This document shows positions 25,678 to 34,035 of a stretch of DNA of 64,000 nt, one piece after another (the stretch's first letter is position 1; each line of letters starts with the position of its first letter). The notes beneath the pieces were generated by a model. The model was not told the origin of the DNA. It was given only the letters and a program-made list of their open reading frames with translations, and made no database searches. Source of the stretch: Bradyrhizobium sp. BR 10289 (lineage in GTDB: Bacteria; Pseudomonadota; Alphaproteobacteria; Rhizobiales; Xanthobacteraceae). Both the position numbers and the translations under genes were made by a program. Location: positions 1 through 64,000 of the forward strand of contig NZ_JACOFR010000028.1 in assembly GCF_019455385.1 (NCBI RefSeq), in the 5' to 3' direction.

Positions 25678-26037
25678 TCAGCGCTTCGCCACCGCCGCCG
25701 CCAGCGTCACCGCCAGCCACCCCAAAATCATCACCGTCCCGCCGGTCGGCGCCGCCATCGGAAACAGCGCGTGCCCCGCATATTGCCGCAAGCTCAGGTC
25801 GCCCGCGAACAGCGCAGCGCCGAGCACGAAACCGAATGCGGCCACGAGTCCAATTCCGCCGTGCAGAAGGCCGCGCGCGAGCAGCGCTGTGGTCGCAAGT
25901 ATGGCAGTTGCATGAAACAGCAGCATGGCGCTGGCGGAGGCGAGCCGGCTGGCGTCGGTGCCATGCGCGGAGGCGGCGGCCAGCGCGACGCCGGCGCCGC
26001 CCATCAAACCGGCAAGCCCAATCAAGAGGCGCGCCAT
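25678..26037 (-). CDS. DUF423 membrane protein
   Basis: A 119-residue protein with four hydrophobic segments (LLIGLAGLMGGAGVALAAAS, LLFHATAILATTALLARGLL, IGLVAAFGFVLGAALFAGDL, TVMILGWLAVTLAAAV). The pattern AHG near residue 26, FHA and GDLSLRQYAG are typical for DUF423 (YgdD-like). Function unknown. The ATG at 26037 shares one base with the TGA of engB, so the two are coupled; a GTG one codon upstream is also possible. Confidence 0.85.
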   Translation of the reverse strand: MARLLIGLAGLMGGAGVALAAASAHGTDASRLASASAMLLFHATAILATTALLARGLLHGGIGLVAAFGFVLGAALFAGDLSLRQYAGHALFPMAAPTGGTVMILGWLAVTLAAAVAKR

Positions 26038-26690
26038 CACTTGCTCCGCTCTTCCAGCAGCTTCGCCATCGCGGCGCGCAGTTCCGCCATGCCGGTCGAG
26101 CTGCGCGACGACGTCGCCAGCACGTTCGGGAACGCGGCGGGATGCTTTGCCAGTGCAGCCTCGGTCTCGGCGATGCGCGATTGCAGTTCTGTCGCCTTCA
26201 CTTGGTCGGCCTTGGTCAGCACGATCTGGTAGCTGACGGCGGAACGGTCGAGCGTCCCAAGGATATCGAGATCGACGTCCTTCAGCCCATGCCGCGCGTC
26301 GATCAGCACATAGACGCGCGCGAGCGAGGCGCGGCCGAGCAGGAATGTGTGGATCAGCTCGGTCCAGGATGCGACCTGGCTCTTGGGCGCCTTGGCATAG
26401 CCATAGCCGGGCATGTCGACGAGGCGCAGGTCTTTCTTGCCGGGGACCTCGAAGAAGATCAGCTCCTGGGTGCGGCCTGGCGTGTGCGAGGTGCGCGCCA
26501 GCGCGTTGCGCCCCGTCAGCGCGTTGATCAGGCTGGACTTGCCGACATTGGAGCGGCCGGCAAAGGCGATCTCCAGCCCGTCCATCGGCGGCAGCGTCTG
26601 GATCGAGGGCGAAGCCCAGATGAACTGCCAGTCGCGCGCGAACAGCTTGCGCCCGGCCTCGATCAGCTTGTCGTCTGACTTATCGGTCAT
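26037..26690 (-). CDS. engB: Ribosome biogenesis GTPase EngB (YihA/YsxC)
   Basis: A 217-residue small GTPase required for large-subunit assembly. G1 is FAGRSNVGKSSLINAL, G2 lies in SHTPGRTQELIFF, G3 is LVDMPGYGYAKAPKS, G4 is LTKADQVK and G5 ATSSRSSTGM. It is followed by DUF423 with a one-base overlap and preceded by yidC with a structured repeat in the gap. Confidence 0.95.
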   Translation of the reverse strand: MTDKSDDKLIEAGRKLFARDWQFIWASPSIQTLPPMDGLEIAFAGRSNVGKSSLINALTGRNALARTSHTPGRTQELIFFEVPGKKDLRLVDMPGYGYAKAPKSQVASWTELIHTFLLGRASLARVYVLIDARHGLKDVDLDILGTLDRSAVSYQIVLTKADQVKATELQSRIAETEAALAKHPAAFPNVLATSSRSSTGMAELRAAMAKLLEERSK

Positions 26691-26709
26691 CTGAAAGGTC
26701 TACCCTCGC

Positions 26710-26795
26710 GTCATGGCCGGGCTCGTCCCGGCCATCCACGTCTTCTCGGAGCTAGCTTCCAAAACGTGGATGCCCGGGACAAGCCCGGGCATGAC
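26710..26795. repeat. Structured repeat, TCCACG type, between yidC and engB
   Basis: An 86-base element nearly matching 24508-24591: GTCAT, hairpin GGCCGGG-CTCGT-CCCGGCC, ATCCACGT, core, ACGTGGAT, hairpin GCCCGGG-ACAAG-CCCGGGC, ATGAC. Confidence 0.85.
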
Positions 26796-26847
26796 GATGT
26801 GGAGGCAGTGTACCCGCCGCACCGAGGCGGGCGCTTGTCGGAAAAAG

Positions 26848-28692
26848 CTACGTCGCCTTCCGCGCGAACGTCGCCTTGAGATTGTCGAATAATTCCACCT
26901 TCACGCCGTTGCGGCGCATGATGAAGCTCTGCTGGAGCACCGAGAGAGTGTTGTTCCAAGCCCAGTAGATCACGAGGCCCGCCGGGAAGCCGGCCAGCAT
27001 GAAGGTGAAGATCAGCGGCATCCAGTTGAAGATGATCTGCTGTGTCGGATCCGGCGGCGTCGGATTCAGCTTCATCTGGAACCACATCGTGATGCCCATG
27101 ATAATCGGCCAGATGCCGAGCGCGAGGTAATGGCCGAACACGGGAATCGTGGTCGGATCGAACGGGATCAGGCCGAACAGCGTGAACAAATTGGTCGGAT
27201 CGGGCGCCGAGAGGTCCTTGATCCAGCCATAGAACGGCGCGTGCCGCATCTCGATGGTGACGAACAGCACCTTGTAGAGCGAGAAGAACACCGGGATCTG
27301 GATCACCACGGGAAGACAGCCGGCGACCGGATTGATCTTCTCCTTGCGGTAGATCTCCATCATCTCCTGCTGCTGCTTCACCTTGTCGTCGGGATAGCGC
27401 TCCTTGAGCGCCTGCAGCTGCGGCTGGATCGACTTCATCTTCGCCATCGAGGCGTAGGACTTGTTCGCCAGCGGGAAGAACAACAGCTTCACGATCACGG
27501 TGACGAGCAGGATCGAGATGCCGAAATTGCCGAAGAAGCGGTAGAAAAAGTCGAGGCCGAGGAACATCGGCTTGGTGATGAAGTAGAACCAGCCCCAGTC
27601 GATCAGCAGATCGAAATGGTTGAGGCCGAGCTCCTTGTTGTAGCCGCCGAGGCCGGCGAACGGGAATACGCCGACCACGCCGGCTTCCTTGGCGCCGGCG
27701 AACAGCCGCGCATTCGCGGTCGCGGTGCCGCCGATCGCGACCGTGACGGGATCGAGCAGATAGTCGGTCTGGTAGCCGCGGATGTTGTTGGCGAGGGTCG
27801 ATGAGAAACTCGCCTGGAGCTGGGCATTGGTGTCGGGCAGCAGCGCCGAGGCCCAATATTTGTCGGTCATGCCGAGCCAGCCATTGGTGGCCTTGAAGTC
27901 CACCTTCTTGGCCTCGTCGATCTTCTTGTAGGCGTATTCCTGCAAGCCATCGAGATAGCCGATCAGGCCTTCATGCAGGATGTAATAGCCGGAGACCTGC
28001 GGGGTGCCGTGGCGCGAGATCAGCGCGAACGGATAGAGCGTGACGGGCGCGTTGCCGACATTGCTCACCTCGTCCTTGATGGTGAAGAGATAGTGGTCGT
28101 CGACCGAGATGGTGCGGCGGAAGGTGAGGCCGTCGCCGTTGTCCCATTTCAGCTTCACCGGCGTCGTCGGCGTCAGGCTGCCGCTGCCGTCCTGCTGCCA
28201 GACGGTTTGAGAGTCCGGCATCTTCGCCGTCACGCCCGTCGCGGCCACCCAGCCAAACTCGGCGTAATAGGGCTCTGCCGTGCCCGAGGGCGAATACAGG
28301 ATAATCGCAGGCGACTTCGGGTCGACCGTTTCGCGATACTGCACTAGCGCGAGGTCGTCGATGCGGCCGCCCTTCAGCGAGATGCTGCCGGCGAGGCGCG
28401 GCGTGTCGATCTTCACGCGCGGGCTGGCGGCAATGGCGGCGTCCCGGGACACGACCGGCTGCGCCGGCTGGTTCGCGCCAGGCGCGGTGGTCGGCGTCGT
28501 GCTGCCGGCCTGCGGCGCGGCGCCCGGTGTCGCGGAGGCCGTCGGCTGCGGCGTGCCTTTCTGCAACTCGGCCTGCGCCTGCTGCTGGGCGCGCTGCTTC
28601 TCCATCGCCGGCACGTTGTAGAAATATTGCCAGGCGATCAGGACGAGCCCCGACAGAATGACGGCGAGGATGGTATTGCGATTGTCGGTCAT
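26848..28692 (-). CDS. yidC: Membrane protein insertase YidC
   Basis: A 614-residue insertase of the Oxa1 family. An N-terminal span (ILAVILSGLVLIAWQYFYN) is followed by a Pro/Ala/Thr-rich linker, the large periplasmic beta-sandwich domain (about residues 90-370) and the conserved five-span core (FFYRFFGNFGISILLVTVIV, KYPDDKVKQQQEMM-like loop, NPVAGCLPVVIQIPVFFSLY, FQMKLNPTPPDP). It lies 16 bases after rnpA. The small yidD gene often found between rnpA and yidC is missing here. Confidence 0.95.
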   Translation of the reverse strand: MTDNRNTILAVILSGLVLIAWQYFYNVPAMEKQRAQQQAQAELQKGTPQPTASATPGAAPQAGSTTPTTAPGANQPAQPVVSRDAAIAASPRVKIDTPRLAGSISLKGGRIDDLALVQYRETVDPKSPAIILYSPSGTAEPYYAEFGWVAATGVTAKMPDSQTVWQQDGSGSLTPTTPVKLKWDNGDGLTFRRTISVDDHYLFTIKDEVSNVGNAPVTLYPFALISRHGTPQVSGYYILHEGLIGYLDGLQEYAYKKIDEAKKVDFKATNGWLGMTDKYWASALLPDTNAQLQASFSSTLANNIRGYQTDYLLDPVTVAIGGTATANARLFAGAKEAGVVGVFPFAGLGGYNKELGLNHFDLLIDWGWFYFITKPMFLGLDFFYRFFGNFGISILLVTVIVKLLFFPLANKSYASMAKMKSIQPQLQALKERYPDDKVKQQQEMMEIYRKEKINPVAGCLPVVIQIPVFFSLYKVLFVTIEMRHAPFYGWIKDLSAPDPTNLFTLFGLIPFDPTTIPVFGHYLALGIWPIIMGITMWFQMKLNPTPPDPTQQIIFNWMPLIFTFMLAGFPAGLVIYWAWNNTLSVLQQSFIMRRNGVKVELFDNLKATFARKAT

Positions 28693-28708
28693 CTCGATTG
28701 TCTCGTCA

Positions 28709-29095
28709 TCAATCCGGTTTGCGGCTGGTCGCGGCAGGGGAGGCAGGCTTCGGGCCGCGCGCTTTGGCCGTATGCCGTGCGGGCTTCGTGAACGCTATGC
28801 GCAGATCGTCGAGCATGGTCGTGAAGTCGCGCGAGAGCGCGTCCCTGCGTCCGACCAGCACATAATCATGATGGGGCTGCATCGACGCCGGATCGAGCCG
28901 CTTCACCAGTTCGCGAAGCCGGCGCCGGATGCGATTGCGCTCGGGGGCGTTGCCGTTCTTTTTGGTAACGGTGAAGCCGATCCTGACAGGACCAAGGTCG
29001 TCGCGGAGACGGCTCTGCAGGACGAACGCGGGACTATTCACCCGCGCGCCATTGGCAACGGCGAGGAAATCCGCCCGCTGCCTCAGCCGATCCAT
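28709..29095 (-). CDS. rnpA: Ribonuclease P protein component
   Basis: A 128-residue basic protein that binds the RNase P RNA and helps cleave tRNA 5' leaders. RLRQRADFLAVANGARV is the start pattern and RNRIRRRLRELVK the RNR signature. The C-terminal KPARHTAKARGPKPASPAAT extension is disordered and basic, as usual in Bradyrhizobium-type proteins. It follows rpmH by 28 bases in the conserved order. Confidence 0.94.
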   Translation of the reverse strand: MDRLRQRADFLAVANGARVNSPAFVLQSRLRDDLGPVRIGFTVTKKNGNAPERNRIRRRLRELVKRLDPASMQPHHDYVLVGRRDALSRDFTTMLDDLRIAFTKPARHTAKARGPKPASPAATSRKPD

Positions 29096-29123
29096 GATGA
29101 AATCCCAAAAATGGGGGTCCGGC

Positions 29124-29258
29124 TCAGGCGCTCAGACGCTTGCGGCCGCGGGCGCGGCGGGCGGCGAGGACCTTGCGGCCGCCGGCAGTGGCGAGACGGG
29201 CACGGAAGCCGTGACGGCGCTTGCGCACCAGTTTGCTGGGTTGATAAGTCCGCTTCAC
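29124..29258 (-). CDS. rpmH: 50S ribosomal protein L34
   Basis: A 44-residue ribosomal protein, VKRTYQPSKLVRKRRHGFRA and RKVLAARRARGRKRLSA, starting with GTG at 29258 behind GGAG. The longer frame upstream to 29327 is not L34. First gene of rpmH-rnpA-yidC. Confidence 0.96.
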   Translation of the reverse strand: MKRTYQPSKLVRKRRHGFRARLATAGGRKVLAARRARGRKRLSA

Positions 29259-29400
29259 GGGTTTTTCTCCGCTGACCGGGCAATTTGCCTGTAGAATTAA
29301 GGGTAATGTCCGGAAGATGTGGCCCAAAACGGGCCCTTTTCGGCCCCAAGAGAGCCGCCCCCGGCATCACACCGGGTTCATCGCGGACAATTCGGGCGGC

Positions 29401-29428
29401 TTATAAGGGAGCGTCTTGTTTTCGTCAA
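29401..29428 (-). promoter_or_regulatory. Sigma-70 type promoter of rpmH-rnpA-yidC
   Basis: On the reverse strand TTGACG (29428-29423), 16 bases, TTATAA (29406-29401). Transcription would start near 29394, giving a leader of about 135 bases. The rest of the 380-base gap between rpmH and the sensor kinase (29259-29638) shows no gene. Confidence 0.6.
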
Positions 29429-29638
29429 CGCCGCACAAACGCGCGCTTCCGGTGAATATCGCTGTTTGTGCGGGGGTTTTTAACCCTTGAGGTGGCGACT
29501 CGCTCTATCAGCGCTTACATCCCACCTTGGCAGATTAGCGATCCGTAATTTGACCGGGCCGGGGGCGGGCCGCATCCTTCCTCCGCCAGATCGTTCACCG
29601 GCAAGATCGTTCACCGAAAGTCAGTGAGGACGAATTTC

Positions 29639-31138
29639 GTGGCAGCGACAGATCTCCAGCCGATCCAGGATACGGATCAGCCGGATCCACCGGCCACGCG
29701 GCCGCGTGGGCCGGGCGGGCTTGGGCTGTCCGGCAAGCTGCTGCTGCTGACTGTTCCTCTGGTGATGATCGCAGCCATCCTGCTCTACGTCCCCGCTATC
29801 GCCAACTTCTGGGTCAACCGGCTGAACGACCGCGTCGCGGCCGCCAACACGGCGGCGCTGGTTCTGGATGCCGCGCCGCTCGGCATGGTTCCCGATTCGC
29901 TGTCGCGCGAGATCCTCAAGAGCATCAATGCCCGCGCCGTCGCCATCAAGATGGGCCAGCAGCGCCGGCTGCTCGCCAGCGACAATCTGCCTGCGACGAT
30001 CGAGCACGACGTCGATCTGCGCGACATGACGGTGTGGGAGGCCATCACCGGCTCTTTCCAGATGATGCTGGAGACCGGCAACCAGCCGATCCGCATCGTC
30101 GGCCCCGGCGTCGGCAACGCCCAGTTCGTCGAGATCGTGACCGACGAATTGCCGCTGCGGCAGTCGATGTACCGTTTTTCCCGCAACGTCGTGGTGGTCG
30201 CGCTGATCATCGGCGTCTTGACCGCGGGCCTGGTCTATCTTGCGCTCCATTATCTCTTCGTGCGGCCGATGCGGCGGCTGACCGCGAGTCTGGTCGGCTT
30301 CCACGAAAATCCGGAAAGCTCGGCGCGGATCATCGTGCCGAGCCAGCGCAGCGACGAGATCGGGGTCGCCGAGCGCGAATTGTCGGACATGCAGCGCGAC
30401 CTGATGTCGATGCTGCATCAGAAGAGCCGGCTCGCCGCGCTCGGTCTGGCGGTCTCCAAGATCAACCACGATTTGCGCAACCTGCTGGCCTCGGCGCAGC
30501 TGTTGTCGGACCAGCTCGCCAGCGTGCCGGATCCGCGGGTGCAGCGTTTTGCGCCGAAACTGGTGCGCTCGCTCGAGCGCGCCATCGCCTTCTGCCAGTC
30601 CACCCTCTCTTATGGCCGCGCCCAGGAAGCCGCGCCCGACCGCCGCATGATCCTGATCGAGCCGGTCGTGCTGGAGGTGCGTGAGACCGCGGGTCTCGCC
30701 TCCGACGCCTCGATCGCTTGGGTCGCCGCCATCGAGCGCGGATTGGCGGTCGATGCCGATCCCGACCAGTTGTTCCGCGTGCTGCTCAACCTCGTCCGCA
30801 ACGCCGCCCAGGCGCTGGAGAGCCATGCGTCGGAGGGGGGCGGTGCGCAGCAGATCCGGATCACCGGCAAACGCGAAGGCGCCGTCGCCATTCTCGAAGT
30901 CTCGGATACCGGCCCCGGCGTCCCCCAGAAGACCCGGGAGCATTTGTTCGAGGCCTTCCAGACCTCCGGCCGCCCCGGCGGCAGTGGCCTGGGCCTTGCG
31001 ATTGCCGCCGAGCTGGTCCGCGCCCATGGCGGCGATATTCACCTGGTCGAAGGCACCATCGGCGCCACCTTCCGCATCGTCATCCCCGACCGCCCCGTGG
31101 AACTCCTTTCCATCCGCAACGAGCGGCAAAGGGCGTAG
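29639..31138 (+). CDS. HAMP-domain sensor histidine kinase
   Basis: A 499-residue membrane kinase: two spans (LLLLTVPLVMIAAILLYVPA near residue 35 and VVVVALIIGVLTAGLVYLAL near 185) around a periplasmic sensor, then HAMP (FVRPMRRLTASLVGF), a HisKA-like helix with SKINHDLRNLLASAQ carrying the phospho-accepting histidine, and the ATPase (LLNLVRNAAQALE, VSDTGPGVP, GGSGLGLAIAAEL). GTG at 29639 is used because AGGA lies 8 bases upstream; GTG at 29624 is an alternative. No response regulator is adjacent, so it may act with an unlinked partner. Confidence 0.88.
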   Translation: MAATDLQPIQDTDQPDPPATRPRGPGGLGLSGKLLLLTVPLVMIAAILLYVPAIANFWVNRLNDRVAAANTAALVLDAAPLGMVPDSLSREILKSINARAVAIKMGQQRRLLASDNLPATIEHDVDLRDMTVWEAITGSFQMMLETGNQPIRIVGPGVGNAQFVEIVTDELPLRQSMYRFSRNVVVVALIIGVLTAGLVYLALHYLFVRPMRRLTASLVGFHENPESSARIIVPSQRSDEIGVAERELSDMQRDLMSMLHQKSRLAALGLAVSKINHDLRNLLASAQLLSDQLASVPDPRVQRFAPKLVRSLERAIAFCQSTLSYGRAQEAAPDRRMILIEPVVLEVRETAGLASDASIAWVAAIERGLAVDADPDQLFRVLLNLVRNAAQALESHASEGGGAQQIRITGKREGAVAILEVSDTGPGVPQKTREHLFEAFQTSGRPGGSGLGLAIAAELVRAHGGDIHLVEGTIGATFRIVIPDRPVELLSIRNERQRA

Positions 31139-31185
31139 GGCTAGGCCAGTGGCAGAGCCGAGCGATCGGAGCAACCTCCTCCTCT

Positions 31186-31284
31186 GTCATTCCGGGACGG
31201 CCCAAAGGGCCGGGCCGGAATCCATAACCCCGGCTGGTGGTTATGGATTTCGGGCTCGCGCGAAGTGGCGCTCCCCGGAATGAC
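31186..31284. repeat. Structured repeat, TCCATAAC type, before tRNA-Arg
   Basis: A 99-base element: GTCATTCCGGG outer arm and CCCCGGAATGAC closing arm, hairpin ACGGCCC-AAA-GGGCCG, AATCCATAACC facing GGTTATGGATT, second arm GGGCTCGCGCGAAGTGGCGC. It is the last member of this repeat family that I see in the window. Confidence 0.8.
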
Positions 31285-31428
31285 TGAGGGGTGAAAATAC
31301 GCGAAAATCTCCCCAATCCGGACCTTGCCAACCGCGGCAAGAGCGGTTAGTCAGAGCGCTCTTTCGCACCCCCTCCGGCCTCGCCGGCGGCTGCGTGCGG
31401 GCCAAAGCCCGCACTATTCGCGAAAAAC

Positions 31429-31505
31429 GCGCCCGTAGCTCAGCTGGATAGAGCATCAGACTACGAATCTGAGGGTCGGACGTTCGAATCGTTCCGGGCG
31501 CGCCA
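31429..31505 (+). tRNA. tRNA-Arg (anticodon ACG)
   Basis: A complete 77-base cloverleaf: acceptor GCGCCCG/CGGGCGC, D arm GCTCAGCTGGATAGAGC, anticodon stem TCAGA/TCTGA with loop CTACGAA (ACG at 31463-31465), T arm GGACG-TTCGAAT-CGTTC, discriminator G and encoded CCA. It reads the CGN box (A34 normally edited to inosine). Nothing resembling a duplicated 3' end (att site) is visible nearby. Confidence 0.97.
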
Positions 31506-31583
31506 TTCCGCCGAATTCGCTGCAAGCACGGCTGCAATCGCGGGCGCGATGGCAAGCCGGAGCCAGCGCGAAGAAACCAGCGA

Positions 31584-32009
31584 TCAGACAGGTACGTCTT
31601 TTAAAGTGAAGGCGTGCGGCATGAGCTCGCCGACCGTTCGTTCGATGGGCTCGTTTGTCCCGGTGTCCAGAAAGACCCTGGTGCCGGGTTCGCAGAACTC
31701 CAGCATGACCTGTCGACAGGCACCGCAGGGCTCCAGCGCCTTGGTCTTTTCCGCCGTAATCGCTATCGCTGTAATACGGCGGGCACCCTGCGAGACTGCT
31801 GAAAATATCGCAGCGCGTTCGGCGCAGATGGTGAGGCCGTAAGAGGCGTTCTCGACATTTACGCCCTGAAATAGGCGGCCGCGTTCGTCGATGACCGCTG
31901 CCGCGACCGCGAAGTTCGAGTAACGGGCGTAGGCGAAACCGAGCGCCTGGCGCGCTCGGGCAACCAATTCCGGCGGGCTGATCGCAGCAGGCGCTGGCGG
32001 CGAACTCAA
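31584..32009 (-). CDS. cdd: Cytidine deaminase
   Basis: A 141-residue zinc enzyme of the tetrameric type that converts cytidine/deoxycytidine to uridine/deoxyuridine. N51-V-E-N54 contacts the ribose, C62-A-E64 supplies a zinc ligand and the proton shuttle, and P-C95-G-A-C98-R-Q-V gives the other zinc ligands. It is the last gene of a three-gene minus-strand operon (3 bases after the 71-aa protein). Simple salvage is the default role; its company is unusual for cdd. Confidence 0.92.
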   Translation of the reverse strand: MSSPPAPAAISPPELVARARQALGFAYARYSNFAVAAAVIDERGRLFQGVNVENASYGLTICAERAAIFSAVSQGARRITAIAITAEKTKALEPCGACRQVMLEFCEPGTRVFLDTGTNEPIERTVGELMPHAFTLKDVPV

Positions 32010-32012
32010 GGC

Positions 32013-32228
32013 CTAACCCTCGTTGTCTTTCTCGATGATTTCCATTCGCTCGATGGAGCGATCCAGGGATTCGAGCATTTTGGTGGAGCCCGTGCGGAGG
32101 GCTATGTTACGCGCCGCTTGCAGCGTTGTGTTGGATGAGTCGAACGGCCCGGTTATCTTGATCGTGAAGACACCGGTATCCTCGCCCTTGCTTGTGGTGG
32201 GCGTCGCCGAAACAGTCTGAATCTTCAT
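32013..32228 (-). CDS. Small protein of unknown family in the hydrolase-GAF/cdd operon
   Basis: A 71-residue acidic protein starting MKIQTVSATPTTSKGEDTG. Its middle (VFTIKITGPF) looks like a beta strand pair and the second half (LQAARNIALRTGSTKMLESL to IEKDNEG) is helical and charged. No signal peptide, no membrane span, no family recognised. The ATG at 32228 lies 1 base after the stop of the hydrolase gene and its own stop lies 3 bases before cdd, so translation is likely coupled. This tight position is the main support for the gene. Confidence 0.7.
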   Translation of the reverse strand: MKIQTVSATPTTSKGEDTGVFTIKITGPFDSSNTTLQAARNIALRTGSTKMLESLDRSIERMEIIEKDNEG

Positions 32229-32229
32229 G

Positions 32230-33396
32230 TCACACCGTGGTCTCTGGAGCTTTTTCCCCGCGAAACGCAATGTCCAGGTACGGACTTATTCGATCCCTGA
32301 TGAACGGATATGGCAACATCACCGTTCCCTTGAATTCGTCGGAGTTTCGATCGGCCTGCAGTGGCGCCGGCAAGGTTTCGAGCCCGTCGATGCTCACCAC
32401 CGCGATGACGGTTTCCCGGAGTTTACTATATATGGGAAAGGATAAGACCCATTTAAGCTGGGGGTGCAGTTTATCAAGCTCTTTGCCCGGCAGCAAATTG
32501 CCGCCCCATCCCCGGTCGCCCTTTATCACGAAGGCCACCGTGTTCTGCTTGAACGCCGTCCCCGTCGCGCCGTGATCCGGCGAGATCTTGAGATCGAGCT
32601 CCGGGGCGTAGTTCATGTTGACCGTGGCGCCAGGCACGATTCGCAAGGCGCCGGCGATCGGTGCGAACAGGTTGATCCGGATCAGGGTGGCATTGCCCTG
32701 GAACGCTCGCGCCACCTCCTGCCGTAATGCGTCGAGCTCGATGATGATCAGGTCGAGAATGTCCGGCGGCAGCAGCGGATAGGCGATGAATCGCGCCCAT
32801 TGTTCGAACTTCAGCTGGTTGTGCACCTCGCTATGACCGCCCTCTGTTTGGTAGTCCAGCAAGGCCGGATGTTTTTGCTCGAACGCCGTGCGGCCGGCAT
32901 CACCGGCTCGCAGCCGCGTGATCCAATACAGCCGGCGCGACGCGAAGGCGGCGGCGCTGACCACCCAATCCTTGGTCGCGCGCTCGTTGCGCACCGCCAT
33001 CACCATCGCGCGCGCAGGATTGAGGATATCGGTCCAGCTGAAGTCGTTCGCCAGGATGCAGCCGGTCAGTACGACTCGGTCGTACTTCAGCTCCCCATTA
33101 TCGGCGCGCAGCGCCTCCATCGCGAGATAGGTACCAAAGCTGTGGGCGATCACACTTATCCGCGACGCGCCCGTCAGTTCAACGAGACGGCGCATTTCTT
33201 TTCTGACCTTCTCCACCTGTCGCTGTCGCAACGGTGGAAACAGGAAAGCGAGGGCGAGGAAATAGCCGTAGTCAATATGGTAAGGGATCAGGCCCTGTTT
33301 CGCGAGATATGGAGTGATCTGTTTTTGCCAAACGCCTGTCGTCCGGATTCCGTGAATCGTCACGACAATCTTCGGGCGGTTGCCTTCTACCGGCAT
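32230..33396 (-). CDS. Alpha/beta-hydrolase fused to a GAF-like domain
   Basis: A 388-residue protein without signal peptide. Residues about 8-215 form an alpha/beta-hydrolase: oxyanion turn IHGIRTTGVWQ (14-24), nucleophile elbow with S86 in IAHSFGTYL, and a candidate catalytic histidine H188 or H192 in GGHSEVHNQLKFEQW. Residues about 232-345 look like a GAF domain (TLIRINLFAP, ATGTAFKQNTVAFV, LKWVLSFPIYSKLRETVIAV with VSIDG). A cytoplasmic esterase, lipase or thioesterase controlled by a ligand on the GAF part would fit, but substrate and ligand are unknown. First gene of the three-gene operon beside tRNA-Arg. Confidence 0.75.
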   Translation of the reverse strand: MPVEGNRPKIVVTIHGIRTTGVWQKQITPYLAKQGLIPYHIDYGYFLALAFLFPPLRQRQVEKVRKEMRRLVELTGASRISVIAHSFGTYLAMEALRADNGELKYDRVVLTGCILANDFSWTDILNPARAMVMAVRNERATKDWVVSAAAFASRRLYWITRLRAGDAGRTAFEQKHPALLDYQTEGGHSEVHNQLKFEQWARFIAYPLLPPDILDLIIIELDALRQEVARAFQGNATLIRINLFAPIAGALRIVPGATVNMNYAPELDLKISPDHGATGTAFKQNTVAFVIKGDRGWGGNLLPGKELDKLHPQLKWVLSFPIYSKLRETVIAVVSIDGLETLPAPLQADRNSDEFKGTVMLPYPFIRDRISPYLDIAFRGEKAPETTV

Positions 33397-33504
33397 GACA
33401 GATCAACCAAAACCATGGCCTGAGCGCCGCTGTTCTCCAAACGCCATCCGGAAGACTCGCAATGTTTGGCGTGGTTGGCAAGTTGTAGAGCTACGGCATT
33501 TTCT

Positions 33505-33533
33505 ATCCTAGGACGTATGGCTCTGGAGGTCAA
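33505..33533 (-). promoter_or_regulatory. Sigma-70 like promoter of the hydrolase-GAF operon
   Basis: On the reverse strand TTGACC (33533-33528), exactly 17 bases, TAGGAT (33510-33505). Transcription would start near 33498, about 100 bases before the hydrolase ATG. The surrounding bases are AT-richer than the window in general. Confidence 0.6.
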
Positions 33534-33617
33534 AATCGGCGTTTATAGCTTAGTTTCAACTACATAGGAGCTCGTGCTATTTTCCAGAGCGCTCCGTGTG
33601 CTGTGGTACATTGTCCG

Positions 33618-33881
33618 ATGCGCGTGATCGATCGTCTCCTTTCCCGCCTCGTCATATTCCTTGCAATCGCAGCCGTTCCGGCCGCTCCCGCACGCGCGGC
33701 AGAAACCTGTCCGTTCATCAGCTCTCAGGAGCTTGCCCGCGCGATGCCGGCGTTGAAATGGACGCTGATTTCAAATCAGGATGGCCGTGGCTGCATCTAT
33801 CAGGATGAGAGCTGCATGATGTTCGATCGCGAGGCCAACACCATGACCGTCGCAGTGATCGCGCTGTCGCGCGACATGTGA
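33618..33881 (+). CDS. Small secreted protein, unknown
   Basis: An 87-residue exported protein. A signal peptide with RLVIFLAIAAVPAAPARAAE is followed by a short mature part with three cysteines (CPFISS, GCIYQDESCMMFDREA). No family is recognised; the pattern SSQELARAMP is seen in small envelope proteins of rhizobia, but I cannot name one. The ATG at 33618 is preferred over an upstream GTG at 33603, which would put five residues before the signal. Confidence 0.55.
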   Translation: MRVIDRLLSRLVIFLAIAAVPAAPARAAETCPFISSQELARAMPALKWTLISNQDGRGCIYQDESCMMFDREANTMTVAVIALSRDM

Positions 33882-34035
33882 GACGGGGCTCCCGCAGTTG
33901 GCTCCCCCGCCTTTGAGCGATTCCATGCACATGGTCGCGAGGAACTCATGTCTGTGATCGGGGCTTGAATCGGCGTCGCTGGGCTGCACGGTCCAACCTT
34001 ACCCCGGTGAGCCGTGACTTTTGCAGGAGGTGCCA

